Below, piece by piece: positions 47,223-59,886 of a DNA stretch of 64,000 bases (position 1 is its first letter; every line of letters begins with the position of its first letter). This DNA comes from Amphiduros pacificus (taxonomy: Eukaryota > Annelida > Polychaeta > Phyllodocida > Hesionidae): positions 22,907,995 to 22,971,994 of the forward strand of contig OX439011.1 of assembly GCA_949316495.1 (NCBI GenBank), read 5' to 3'. Both the position numbers and the translations under genes were made by a program. The notes beneath the pieces are model-generated. The model searched no databases and was not told the origin of the DNA. It was given only the letters and a program-made list of their open reading frames with translations.

Positions 47223-50140
47223 CATACCATGCCACCACCATGCCACTACCCTGCCACCACCATGCCACTACCCTGACACCACCATGCCAGTACCCTGCCA
47301 CCACCATGCCACTACCCTGCCACTACCCTGCCACCACCTTGCCACTACCCTGCCACCACCATGCCACCACCTTGCCACTACCCTGCCACTACCATGCCAC
47401 TACCCTGCCACCACCATGCCACCACCTTGCCACTACCCTGCCACTACCCTGCCACCACCTTGCCACTACCCTGCCACCACCATGCCACTACCCTGCCACC
47501 ACCATGCCACCACCTTGCCACTACCCTGCCACTACCATGCCACTACCCTGCCACTACCATGCCACTACCCTGCCAATACCCTGCCACCACCATGCCACTA
47601 CCCTGCCACCAGCATGCCACTACCCTGCCAATACCCTGCCACCACCATGCCACTACCCTGCCAATACCCTGCCACTACCCTGCCACTACCATGCCACCAG
47701 CATGCCACTACCCTGCCAATACCCTGCCACCACCATGCCACTACACTGCCACCACCATGCCACTACCCTGCCAATACCCTGCCACCACCATGCCACTACC
47801 CTGCCACCACCATGCCACTACCCTGCCAATACCCTGCCACCACCATGCCACTACCCTGCCACCACCATGCCACTACCCTGCCACCACCATGCCACTACCC
47901 TGCCACCACCATGCCACTACCCTGCCACCACCATGCCACTACCCTGACACCACCATGCCACTACCCTGCAACCACCATGCCACTACCCTGCCACCACCCT
48001 GCAACCACCATGCCACTAACCTGCCTCCACCATGCCACTACCCTGCCACCACCACGCCATTACCATGCCACCACCCTGCCACCACCCTGCCACTACCCTG
48101 CCACTACCATGCCACTACCCTGCCACCACCATGCCACTACCCTGTCACTACCATGCTACTACCCTGCCACCACCATGCCACTACCCTGCCACCACCATGC
48201 CACAACCCTGCCAATACCCTGCCACCACCATGCCACTACCCTGCCAATACCCTGCCACCACCATGCCACCACCATGCCACTACCCTGCCACCACCATGCC
48301 ACTACCCTGCCACCACCATGCCACCACCATGCCACCACCCTGCCACCACCATGCCACTACCCTGCCACCACCATGCCACCACCATTCCACCACCATGCCA
48401 CTACCCTGCCACCACCATGCCACTACCCTGCCAATACCCTGCCACCACCATGCCACCACCATGCCACTACCCTGCCACCACCATGCCATTACCCTGCCAC
48501 CACAATGCCACCACCATGCCACCACCCTGCCACCACCATGCCACTACCCTGCCACCACCATGCCACCACCATTCCATCACCATGCCACTACCCTGCCACC
48601 ACCATGCCACTACCATGCCACTACCCTGCCACCACCATGCCACTACCCTGCCACCACCATGCCACCACCCTGCCACCACCATGCCACTACCCTGCCACCA
48701 CCATGCCACCACCATGCCATTACCCTGCCAATACCCTGCCACCACCATGCCACTACCCTGCCACCACCATGCCATTACCCTGCCAATACCCTGCCACCAC
48801 CATGCCACTACCCTGCCACCACCATGCCACTACCCTGCCAATACCCTGCCACCACCATGCCACTACCCTGCCACCACCATGCCACTACCCTGCCACCACC
48901 ATGCCACTACCCTGCCACCACCATGCCACTACCCTGCCACCACCATGCCACCACCATTCCACCACCCTGCCATTACCCTGCCAATACCCTGCCACCACCA
49001 TGCCACTACCCTGCCACCACCATGCCACTACCCTGCCAATACCCTGCCACCACCATGCCACTACCCTGCCACCACCATGCCACTACCCTGCCAATACCCT
49101 GCCACCACCATGCCACTACCCTGCCACCACCCTGCCACTACCCTGCCAATACCCTGCCACCACCATGCCACTACCCTGCCACCACCATGCCATCACAATG
49201 CCACTACCCTGCCACTACCATGCCACCACCATGCCACTACCCTGCCACCACCCTACCACAACCATGCCACTACCATGCCACTACCCTGCAACCACCATGC
49301 CACTAACCTGCCAACACCATGCCACTACCATGCCACCAGCATGCCACTACCCTGCCACCACCATGCCACTACCCTGCCACTACCACGCCACTGCCATGCC
49401 ACTACCCTGCCACCACCATGCCACTACCATGCCACCACCATGTCACTACCCTGCAACTACCACGCCACTGCCATGCCACTACCCTGCCACCACCATGCAA
49501 CTACCATGCCACCACCCTGCCACCACCATGCCACCACCATTCCACCACCCTGCAACCACCATTCCACCACCATGCCACTACCCTGCCACCACCATGCCAC
49601 AACCCTGCCACCACCATTCCACCACCCTGCCACCACCATGCCACTACCCTGCCACCACCATGCCACTACCCTGCCACTACCCTGCCACCACCATGCCACT
49701 ACCATGCCACCACCCTGCCACTACCATGCCACTAACATGCCACTACCCTGCCACCACCCTACCACTACCCTGCCACCACCATGCCCACCCTACCATCACC
49801 ATTCCACCACCCTGCCACTACCACGCCACTACCATGCCACCACCATGCCATCACCCTGCCACCACCATGCCATCACCCTGCCACCACCATGCCACTACCC
49901 TGCCACCACCCTGCCACTACCACGCCACCACCATGCCACTACCCTGCCACCACCCTGCCACTACCACGCCACCACCTTGCCACTACCACGCCACTACCAT
50001 GCCACTACCATGCCACTACCATGCCAACAAGCCACCAACCACCATACCACCACCATACCACCAACCACCATTGCATCAACCCTGCCACCACCCTGCCACT
50101 ACCATGCCACCGCCCTGCCACTACCATGCCACCTCCACGC
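47223..50140 (+). repeat. 11-bp minisatellite array, 2.9 kb
   Basis: About 265 copies of an 11-bp unit TGCCACYACCM (mainly TGCCACCACCA and TGCCACTACCC, plus TGCCAATACCC). As 11 is not a multiple of three, the frame pattern closes every 33 bp and all three plus frames read versions of HATTLPPPCHY, giving frames of 1003, 936 and 424 codons. The unit has almost no T before purine pairs, so stops cannot form. The plus strand is C/A-rich with about one G per unit. Variants change residues freely, and nothing indicates a protein. The right end (49990-50140) is more diverged. Confidence 0.97.
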
Positions 50141-50969
50141 AACTGTTTTGTCAAGGCTATGCTGTCACTAAGCCACTACTATGCGACCGACGTTCGGGAC
50201 GTGCACAGATTAACGCAGATTAGCGCGTCTGCATTGCGGATTTATTGCAGTAATAATCCTCCTTATATTGTCAAGGATGATGTGTAGCATCTCCTCGGGA
50301 GGCAGGACACGTTTCAATGGAGGCTCAACCGTCCAATTTAGATCCTTAATGCATGCCTTATTATCACTTCTGGCTCCCACACCTCCACCCTGCTTCACCC
50401 AGCCTCAGCCGCAGAAAAATGATTGTGTTGATATCACCAAAATCATACCTCATATATTAATCTCCTCAACATGTTTGAGATGTTAATAGACTGTCATGCT
50501 CAAGGTATATGGCTATAAGTATGCCACTTTTTTTTCTGTTTCCATAAGCGAGTATACCTGATTTTGGACGTGCAACAATGAAGTAAGGAATGGGAGGTAA
50601 AAACAAGTTGAATAGGGGAGAGCGGTGAAAGCATTCATATCTATTACCGGAAGAATAGTTTTTGAAACCTGTGGTCAGGCCGTGATAGCACGAAAAACAA
50701 GATGACCAAAATCTTTTAAGCCTTGTACTTTTAAGCATCATTAGGCTATGACAATTTAAGATCATGTGTTTTTTTATATCATTTGATGAAAATGTTATTT
50801 TTATAATTTCAGAATGAGTGAAATTATACGTCATTAGTACGTCATTGATAATAAGGCCTATAAAACTATATCATTTCAAAATGTAATATTTTGTATTGTT
50901 TCCTATATGGAAAAAAATATTTGTATCATTCAATTAAAAAATATTGCATTTATGTTATGTTATGTGTAA
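50141..50969. other. Unique DNA, no gene accepted
   Basis: A GC-richer patch at 50210-50420 is open on both strands (62 codons minus, 72 plus). The minus frame reads KDLNWTVEPPLKRVLPPEEM and looks protein-like but lacks a splice donor, so I left it uncalled. Confidence 0.35.
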
Positions 50970-51140
50970 ATAACAACCTCCAACTCCAACCCTCCCATCC
51001 CCAAGAAAAAAGTGACATTTTTATAGCGTTGATTCCAGACAATGTCTGTTCATTGTTGCTGATCGTCACTTGCTGGGATTCAAACCGGGAATCTCTTGGT
51101 CTCGAGGCGAACATACTACCAATTAGGCTATTTCGGTCAG
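50970..51140 (-). mobile_element. tRNA-derived SINE, minus strand
   Basis: Reading minus from 51140: GACCGAAATAGCC, an A box TAGCCTAATTGGTAGTATG, then a B box GGTTTGAATCC (51087-51077), all at tRNA spacing. The segment after the B box does not pair with the 5' end, so this is a SINE head and not a tRNA gene. The body continues to about 50970. Differs from the other SINEs here. Confidence 0.7.
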
Positions 51141-52323
51141 ATAACTTCAGGAGAATAAGATTATGTCATTTGTAGTCTAATTAGATTATCTTAATTATGC
51201 TGTTTGATGCACGATGTCAGTGGCTAATCATGTGTTCTCCATTACACGGTTTTTCAAAAAAAAATAAAACAGTTGGTGTTGGAGTTTCGATATGATACTA
51301 AAGGCCTTGGTAAGATTATCTAAAGGCCTTGGTAAGATTACCTAAGTCTGATTGTGGTGAGGACTTTGATCACGATTCCTGATTGAAACATGTTGGAAAT
51401 CTCCTTATCAACGAGTATTCATTTTCATCCAGATCTTGAGCAGCCGATCACCCAATACAGTAATTTGCGCTCTGAAATAAATGTTTAAAAAGATTCACAA
51501 TATTTCTTTAGGACGTGTAGGGCATTATATTCTGGTGGCACTCCCTAAGCGTCTATCATCATGTCCCCCTCCTGATATTTTGTACTGATTAATGAATCTG
51601 TCTTCAATTTGGTATTATCCTTATCATCTGCTAGAGGACATTACATGACACGTGTTGAATAGTGTAGTGTGTTAGGTGAATTTTAAACATTTTTCAACCC
51701 AACTTCAGCATTTTTGTACCTGTAATTTCACTCCGGATTGAATACTATTCAGATGACATCGCTAATCCAGTCCGGTTCCTCCTAAGCCATTTGTGTTCTA
51801 ATGATGGGAAAACATGTCGTCCTATCCTGTTAAATTACTCTAAGGGATTACATCACTTGACATTTGAAGGTTTATGAAACAAACAGAAAATCCTATATAT
51901 AGACTTGAGACAGAAGACATACATTTTAGTTATAAAGGGCATCACATTTCTGTCTGCTTGGGCATGTTACGCTGGCAATTTGGGACGAGACATGTTTAGG
52001 ACACATTCTATGAGTAGACTGTAAATTGGAACCCAGCTGCAATTCTTGCCTGAAGATCATAGAGCCCTGGGAAATAGTACACTACCTGCAGTGTGGGATG
52101 GAATAATATTAAGCGCTTTATGCTTTGCAATCTGTAAAACCTGGGGACGATTTGACGATATCTAAAAATCAATATTACATAATTTTGATGCAATTTCAAA
52201 ATTGTGTAATTGGAAGAAAGTCTACATGTAGGCAACAATAAGATAGAGATATCGTCTTTCTTATTGGCCCAGATGCGAAGTTCCTATACGAGTGAGTGTA
52301 TTTATTTGATATTTAAATGTATG
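51141..52323. other. Unique DNA, no gene seen
   Basis: A 23-bp direct repeat AAAGGCCTTGGTAAGATTAY occurs twice at 51300-51345. Nothing else supported. Confidence 0.5.
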
Positions 52324-52325
52324 TA

Positions 52326-52360
52326 CAGTCGACGACATGGAAGCTGCTGGCGACATCACA
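52326..52360 (+). mobile_element. Lone TIR-like end related to the TA-flanked MITE
   Basis: TA followed by CAGTCGACGACATGGAAGCT resembles the MITE TIR (CAGTCGACGACAACAGAGCT) at 15 of 20 positions. No matching inverted end was found nearby, so this may be a solo end, a related family or chance. Confidence 0.35.
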
Positions 52361-52435
52361 CCTGCCATTTTTTTATATACTCATCACTTATATATCTATT
52401 CCACAGGTTGCACTGATTTTTCACTGTGCATACAC

Positions 52436-52437
<2 letters not shown>

Positions 52438-52492
<55 letters not shown>

Positions 52493-52502
52493 AAACACAC
52501 AT
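52438..52502 (+). repeat. (CA)n microsatellite
   Basis: About 30 CA dinucleotides with two CAAA interruptions near the end. Confidence 0.97.
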
Positions 52503-55147
52503 ACTATATACGTTTTTGGTCATTTTTCTTCAAATTTGAACAAAACATTGCGAGCGAAGCTGTGCTTTGCTAGGACAGTTTAGATGTTCTAAAAGCAATT
52601 GATTATTATTTCCCAAGGGTCTCTCACGGAATAGACAGTCCCTTGCCAACATGTTGTCACAGTTTTAGAATTAACTGAACCTCATTTGTTCAATACACAA
52701 TATTTATGTGTGAAGTGCACTGTAAAAAATGTGATTGTTTTTTTATCTGGAAATAATCAATCGGATTAAAGTTAATTTTAAAACTTTATTCGAAAAATAT
52801 TACAGCAACAAGCGCAACAAGCAATTGATGTATGCGCTATATAAATATTTTATTTTATTTTGTATTTTGTATAAATATTTTGTTTTATTTTGTATGACCA
52901 TTCTGAGAATATCCAGGTTATGCGAGACATTAACTTTTATACCCTTAAGATATTTGAGGCATATATCGACCAATTTACGACCGCCATGTTTTATTACTTT
53001 CACAATTTGGCTCCTAATATCACAAACGAATAAAATACGAGGGAAGTTTGTCCACTGCCCCTTTCACTATTTCACAATTAAAGACAGATGTCACTTGTTT
53101 TTTTTTCACTGTGCATATTGATATAAATATATTTCTATTTATAACTGTATGTAACTTTGGTATTAATGTCTTGTCCATCACGTTTGAAGATAGCACTGAG
53201 AATTAAGACTTAAATATTTAAGATAATTCACCGCTAATCACACACGCTTGTTCCGTACCAAGTTTCGTATTTTCTCTCACAGGAATAACACGTCATGATC
53301 TGAGTGGAAACACATCGAACAAGCGCAGAACTATCAAGGTGTGGCTACTGTGCCATCAGATACGTATTAAATTAAATAAGTAAAGTAAGAACCTCTGGAG
53401 AAATATAAGAGTTCAACATACTGACATATTTATCCTGATGTTTGTTTTCTGATTTGTAATCGTGTTATCAGAATATTCCATAACGTATCCCAATTCCAAT
53501 TAACCTATATACGTAAGACAGTTGTCCAAAATAGAAGGACACAGCTGTAGACATGTCAGGCGTCGTTGGTGTCCTACTAAGTGTCCTGTTAACTGAAGTC
53601 CACTCTATTACACTTGCAACACCAAACACCGTGTCAGCTGTGTTGGGCATCCAAACTAAATTAACAGTTGACCTTACTTAGAGTGCTGTCACTGGTATGC
53701 CAAGACATTTAAAACTAACTCACTTTAAACCTTGATAAAATACGTCCCTTTAGTTTAACAATAGATAAATAAAATGTCTTTATTATTGTTACGAAAACTG
53801 CAAACCAAATATGTATTATTACCAATGTCATATAAAACCATGATTTTTTTTATTGTAAAATATGTCCATTCTTATTTCTTAATATACACACCAGATGTGT
53901 ATATATATATATATTCATTTCCTTTATTAGATCATTTCATAATAAAACATATATTCAAACAAAATTAATTTCATATATTTCCATTTTTGACATTTACTTT
54001 GCCTTTAACAAAATCTGATATTTTGTGGGGAAATACTTAATCGTTAATTCTAGAGAGCACGCGAAAAGGGGTTAAAAAGTGGATCATTTCTCAAGCACAT
54101 TTGATGAGGTTGCATTGCTGACAAATACTCAAAATACTCTGCCATATTTCAGTGAGCAGCATACAATGAGGAGAATTAGCTGACTTGTGAGAGGAATGTC
54201 TCCAGGCAGAAAATCTCCTTAATATCGACCACTCTCTCCAAGTCTCGTGAGATTCCATGAGCGCTGACTTCTGATGACAAGAAACGAGATTAGGTTTCTG
54301 CCGATTTTATTTGCTGCACTTTCCTCCAATTTCTACTAGTGTGATTTCCCTTTGAGCTAAAACGCTTAAAGATTGAATGGTGACATTTGGCAGAAGATGT
54401 CAATAACAGGTCGGTCTGTGTGAAAGTCAATCCGCCAAACGCTTCCATGTAGAGCCTCGCTTTGAAATTGGGTGGCCATTTTGATTGTCAACACAATTAT
54501 GAACAGCATGCAAGACACCATGTCATAGGGCCTGGGAATCTTTTAACGTGATTACATTTACCTCCAGGGAACTCTATAGTTTGTGGTATTGAATCATTTC
54601 CTTTTCAAGTGAATCATTCATCCGGGATAAAGAGAACAATTTAAACCCTTCTCATGAAATATAAAGTTTGTTTTTCTGAATGCAACATCCAGATAAATAA
54701 TTCGCTTATATCTGCAATGTATCTGGAAAAGCCTTACACAAGAAAACAAATGTCATCTCCAAGGTTTAAACATCCGCATTTCATCACGTAGTGAAACTAG
54801 TGAAATAAACATATTGTACAAATTGAGGATTTAAGGTATTGGCAATTTAATATCACATGTTACATTACAAGTTAACAAAATCCACAATTTCAAATAATTG
54901 CCTACCTTTTAAATCAAGTAAAGTGATATTCCAATGATTATCAACAACTGAATTCTATTCAGATATAAATATTGGAGTGACATATGGATATCTTAATACA
55001 ACACCATTTACTATTTTGTGTTTTTAAATCATGAGAGACATTTTGCATCTACTACAGATAACAATAATATCAATAATATAAGCGAATTATCATTATCATT
55101 ATCATTAATAACAAAAATAATGATAATGATAATGACAATAACAACAA
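52503..55147. other. Unique DNA, candidate non-coding conserved segment
   Basis: No gene seen. The segment at 54060-54660 is complex and non-repetitive, with a more balanced base content than its flanks. Flagged only on composition. Confidence 0.35.
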
Positions 55148-55441
55148 CAACACATCCAGGCCACATCCAGGCTACATCCAGGTCACATACAGGTCACAGC
55201 CAGGCCACATCCAGGCCACATCCAGGCCACATCCATGTCACAGCCAGGCCATATCCAGGCCACATCCAGGCCATATCCAGGCCACATCCAGGTCACAGCC
55301 AGGCCATATCCAGGCCACATCCAGGTCACAGCCAGGCCATATCCAGGCCACACCCAGGCCATATCCAGGCCACATCCAGGTCACAGCCAGGCCATATCCA
55401 GGCCACACCCAGGCCATATCCAGGCCACATCCAAGCCACAT
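55148..55441 (+). repeat. 11-bp minisatellite (ACATCCAGGCC)
   Basis: About 26 copies of ACATCCAGGCC with AT/GT/CAC variants. As in the large 11-bp array, the 33-bp super-period opens several frames (GHIQATSRPYP on plus). Confidence 0.95.
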
Positions 55442-57717
55442 TAATCAATCTCCCAGCATTCCTCTTTACCAATATACGCAAACCTGGTCCTACTTGTGTT
55501 ATATGAAGAATCATATGGCACTTAGCGGAGCATTTGCTCTCTTTATGACTTAATGGGAGGAAGCTGTCTGTGCCGAACATGGCTATATCTCACTGGTAGG
55601 ATCGCCAAGGAGGTTGGGAGTGTCTATAAATCAAACCGCCTCTCTCCACACTTCATAGTGAAACGTTCTATAGAAGATGATGAATAACCTAATGGTCAAA
55701 TGTAGTCAATAAGGGGTAATCTCACACCTAATTACTTTTTGCCTGTAGTTTCTGCCTTCATGAGCCAATTAGATGTATTTATAGAATCATATATAATGTT
55801 TGCAGCATTGCATTTATTGGTTTGTGGCAAAGGAATCGGTTTATAACAATTGAATCGATTTGTGACAATGAGTATGTTTACGGTAATGAATCGGTTTGTG
55901 GCAAATCATTTGGGAATAGTATTATTATGATTCACAAATGAGAACATAACACAAGCCAACAACTTTAAACTTTAACATCATCTATTTCTTAAAACCAGAG
56001 ATATTTAAATGCCTCTGTCAAAACTTTTCTGTGATTATCTTCGGTTCAAAAGAAAAAAGAAAAACATGTTTATCCTGACGTTAACATTGCTTTAAGTTTT
56101 CTCCCAATAAAACCATCGTTTCAGATTACAAAACACACAAGTTTGAGTCACAAAGCATTTAACAAGCATTAATTGACAATTTAAAGTAAAGATTTGTGGT
56201 AAAAAGTGCATTTCAATGTTTTTTGATGCAACGATAGACAAAAATCAAAAGAAATAGACTGACCCTTGTAGTACAGTGAAAGGTAACTGGACCCGCCATA
56301 GACATAAGCTATCTTCGAGATTCACCAGGTATGTAACAAAATACCTGATGAAAAGACTGAAGTGTTCTACTTGAAGACAAGGCCAGTTTCTATTACAAAA
56401 TTGACATGTTAAGTCTTAATCTTGTGAGTGTCAAATACAGACTGGTCATGATGTATGAAGAACTCAAAATTAACATAATTTTGTTATATAATAACTCATT
56501 TAAATAATTTAAGTTTTGAATTTTCTGTCTGTGGAACATTAAGAATATCTATAGTGCATACTGTGAAGATGATTATAGATATTGTGATATCGCTTTAAAC
56601 CCACACGACCGAGGAGTTCAACAAAGCTTTGGAGCCACAAGGAGGCTCGGTATCAGAATGAGGCTGGTAAAGAGGCGTTCGGTATCAGAACGAGGATGCG
56701 AGGCTGGTAAAGAGGGGCAGCCAAATTGTTACGACCCAGCTCCCCTTGATCACGTGAACATGCTCAGATGACTGATGCTTGTGACAGATGAAAGTGGTCA
56801 GCCACCTCTCATTGTATCCCTGAGTGGTCTGAGAAGTGCAGGTCACACTCCAGACTGACCACATAACAACAGGCAAAATCGTTTCATATTATATGTCAAA
56901 TAAAATAACAATGATTAAAAAAACAAGTATAAGAACTCACAAACTGAAAGTGCCCTGCCCAATAATCCTTCATTTTTTAATAACACAAGGTGAAGCATAC
57001 TTAAATAATGTTATTGATTTGGTTATTTGTAAAAAGTTCTAAATCCATATTGGTAGCCTTTTTCACGTGCCCCCATTCGGTTCTGGCTTGGCTTGTGATC
57101 ATTAATAATAATCCATCAACCTCTACATTGAACCATATGGAATTGCTTCTTTGACCATCATGATAAAGACGCTATTGTTATTTTCAGATCTGAAGAGTTG
57201 ATAGTGTTCTGATCTTGTACACAATAGAGTTGCCGCCTTTCTGCACAGGCTTTGAGTGGCCGCGAGTCACAATTGGGGCGGCCAATTTATCCAAAGCATT
57301 TCACAAATACAAATGTGCGTAGTTCATGTCCATCTAGGAAATAGTTCCTGGAAAATAATTCTAGAACATTTAACTTAAGATTTTTGTCCAACACCCACGA
57401 TGTATATTTTCACCCAATAAGTTCACTTACACTTTTTGAATGACTTTATCATTTTGAGAACGAGGTGTTAGTTGCAAGATAAAAAAATGGTCCCCGCTAG
57501 CAAAGTCCTGAATCCCCATGTGGTACATTTTATAATTTGAAAGACCCGCTTCATCATACTTATTTTCAATTTATTGAATATTGCTTTATTAAATAAAATT
57601 ACCTGTATTTGAAACAAAATCATCTTTATTATTTAGCATGGACGCATTAATATACCTCTATTCTTATTTATTCTAAATACGAATATAACAAATTAATGTC
57701 ATCGTCTTTATATATAT
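55442..57717. other. Unique DNA, no gene seen
   Basis: A short degenerate tandem of GAATCGGTTTGTGGCAA (about 20 bp, five copies) lies at 55815-55910. At 56605-56720 GGCTCGGTATCAGAATGAGG-type words repeat twice. Nothing coding. Confidence 0.45.
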
Positions 57718-57750
57718 CTGTGTGTGTATGTGTATGTGTGTGTATGTGTA

Positions 57751-57799
<49 letters not shown>
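57718..57799 (+). repeat. (TG)n microsatellite
   Basis: Imperfect TG/TATG at the left, pure TG at the right. Confidence 0.97.
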
Positions 57800-57800
<1 letters not shown>

Positions 57801-59487
57801 ACCAAAGGGGTATATCCACATTAACTATGGCCCTTTGAAGTGGGATCTGACATATGCTTTCTTTAAATGGGCACGTTTCATCTAAAGACAAATAATATCA
57901 CTAACATTCATTTCTCATTATTTCTTCCATTAGCACAACATATATAGTGTGGGTAAAAAATCTTTACCACACATTTTGCTCATGAACAAAACTGTTCATG
58001 AGACAATTCATATATTCTTGATAATTGAATGCGGTGGTGGTAATTATTGATAAATTAATGAAAGTGTTGATGATAACAAAAAAAATGTGAAAAGGAAATA
58101 CAAAAACATTATCATATCAGGAAAATACGAAAATAAAGATGTCCTGGTGTGCATGTATCAGGGGGTCGTTTTAGAATATTAGCCAGTACTGATGAACGCA
58201 AAATTGATTCCTTACACAAGCAAAGGCTTTCGCTTAGATTATTTAGACAGACGGTAATATTGAAACATTATGTACTATATCATACTTGGTGCTTCAAGAG
58301 AGTGGTCTGATCCCCCTACTCCTGTGCCGAACTACTTTATTATTTTTTAGTTTATTTTTCTTTCGGTTTTGGTGGAAATATCTCAAAGGTTTAAAGGAAA
58401 ATCATTTCACCAGAGCATGAGAGATTTATCAGACTGAACACTGCACGAAGCTATGTTGTCTTTATCCCATAATTATCTATAAAATACACCAGTGTGAGCA
58501 TTGTAAGATATACAGCCCGATTTTTTCATCTCATATCATACTCGTATGCTCAGATTTGAAGTTTTGCTCAAATTTGAAATTTATGCCTACATTCTGAGTA
58601 TTTACTCAGATTCGAGATTTTTTGATTTCTTCAGTGTGCTCAAAATTATTTTCCAGATTCTGTGTTGTCATGCTCAAATTGTGTGTTGTCATGCTCAGAT
58701 TCTGAGACAGGTAATTGGCTGGCTTCAAGCTGAAGTCAATGCTCTGAAGTATGAATTTACGAAATATTGAACAATATATGTTAGATTAAAGGACTAAATA
58801 TGGTTTAACTAACGACCTTTGGATCACCACAGAGGAACTTATGCTAATAAGCTGGCATAGTGAGGTATATATCATTTTGATTTAACAATAATATCATGTA
58901 GTGAGATATATATATATACCAGACTGATAAAGAAAGGACTGTACTGACGTATATGATGGATTAAAATGAGGTAGATTTCAAACTGGGGAATATTTCAGAT
59001 GAATATTCCAACTGTGAGGAATATTTCAGATTAGAGTATCAATAGTGCACATAGTGTATACACACCAATGACCTACGCTCAAAAACAGGTGCACTGTCCA
59101 TTTATTATTCAAAGCAGGATTTCACCTTTCAAAGAAACTCATTTCCAAGTGTGTCATTTTATTTCTAAGTCGTATTATCTGTGGAGACAAATTATTCCAA
59201 GGTTCAGTATTGCTTTCAAAATTCAAATAGATTGAACACATACATTATATCATCAACTGTTCTGCAACAGTGTCTGACCTTTAACCCCTGACGGATGGCA
59301 TAGACGACATTATTAATTGTATTAATTTAGTACGCAGATACACTAGTCCTGAAAACAAATTGGTCAGTCCAGCCAATCAAAATAAATAAATAAAACTAGA
59401 TAGGCATGTACCTTAGGAGATCTAGCTGTCAAACAAATGATAAATACCTGCATAGAAACTATAAAATAAGAACAATTGATCCGTGCC
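57800..59487. other. Unique DNA, no gene seen
   Basis: Degenerate ATGCTCAGATTCTGA words recur at 58545-58705. No gene. Confidence 0.45.
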
Positions 59488-59560
59488 TTGTTTAGTTATA
59501 AATTGGAGGACGGGAGGTGGTGGGTTCGACTCCCACTGCCAGCGGACTACTTTCACAATA
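59488..59560 (+). mobile_element. tRNA-derived SINE fragment with intact B box
   Basis: TTGGAGGACGGGAGGTGGTG, GGTTCGACTCC and CACTGCC match the repeat unit at 14907-14974 almost exactly. Confidence 0.75.
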
Positions 59561-59839
59561 GTCAAAATGTTTTAAGGCCTATATGATTTGGCCATTGCTA
59601 AAGAGGGCACAAAAACGAATTTCACTTTTTACAAAAATCAACATCAAGGTGTTATCAGAAAACATATCCAGTTGCCACTCAGTGATATACAGCGAAATAA
59701 ATATGGACTGTTAGGAAATATTAATGGTTTGTATGGATATTTTGCAAGGAGTTTTGTACGTAGTGATTAAGGAAACAAACTGATGAAAAACTCCACTTTT
59801 CCCTCGCCTTTTTTATTACCTTAGAACATCCATGTTTCC

Positions 59840-59886
59840 GTGATGTGATGTGATGTGATGTGATGTGATGTGATGTGATGTGATGT
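59840..59886 (+). repeat. (GTGAT)n pentanucleotide microsatellite
   Basis: Nine perfect GTGAT copies. Confidence 0.97.

Noticed and set aside
47212-50223. 1003-codon Pro/His/Thr-rich frame
   Set aside because: Product of an 11-bp repeat open in all three plus frames. Rejected as a gene, kept as a finding about the array.
50210-50398. Minus-strand 62-codon frame with protein-like composition (KDLNWTVEPPLKRVLPPEEM)
   Set aside because: I do not recognise it, there is no good splice donor at its end, and the plus strand is open too. A protein-database search would decide.
51060-51140. tRNA gene on the minus strand
   Set aside because: A and B boxes are present, but the 5' and 3' ends do not form an acceptor stem; it continues as a SINE.
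52326-53130. Large Tc1-like element starting at the lone CAGTCGACGACA end
   Set aside because: No inverted partner end and no transposase frame; only the single end is reported.
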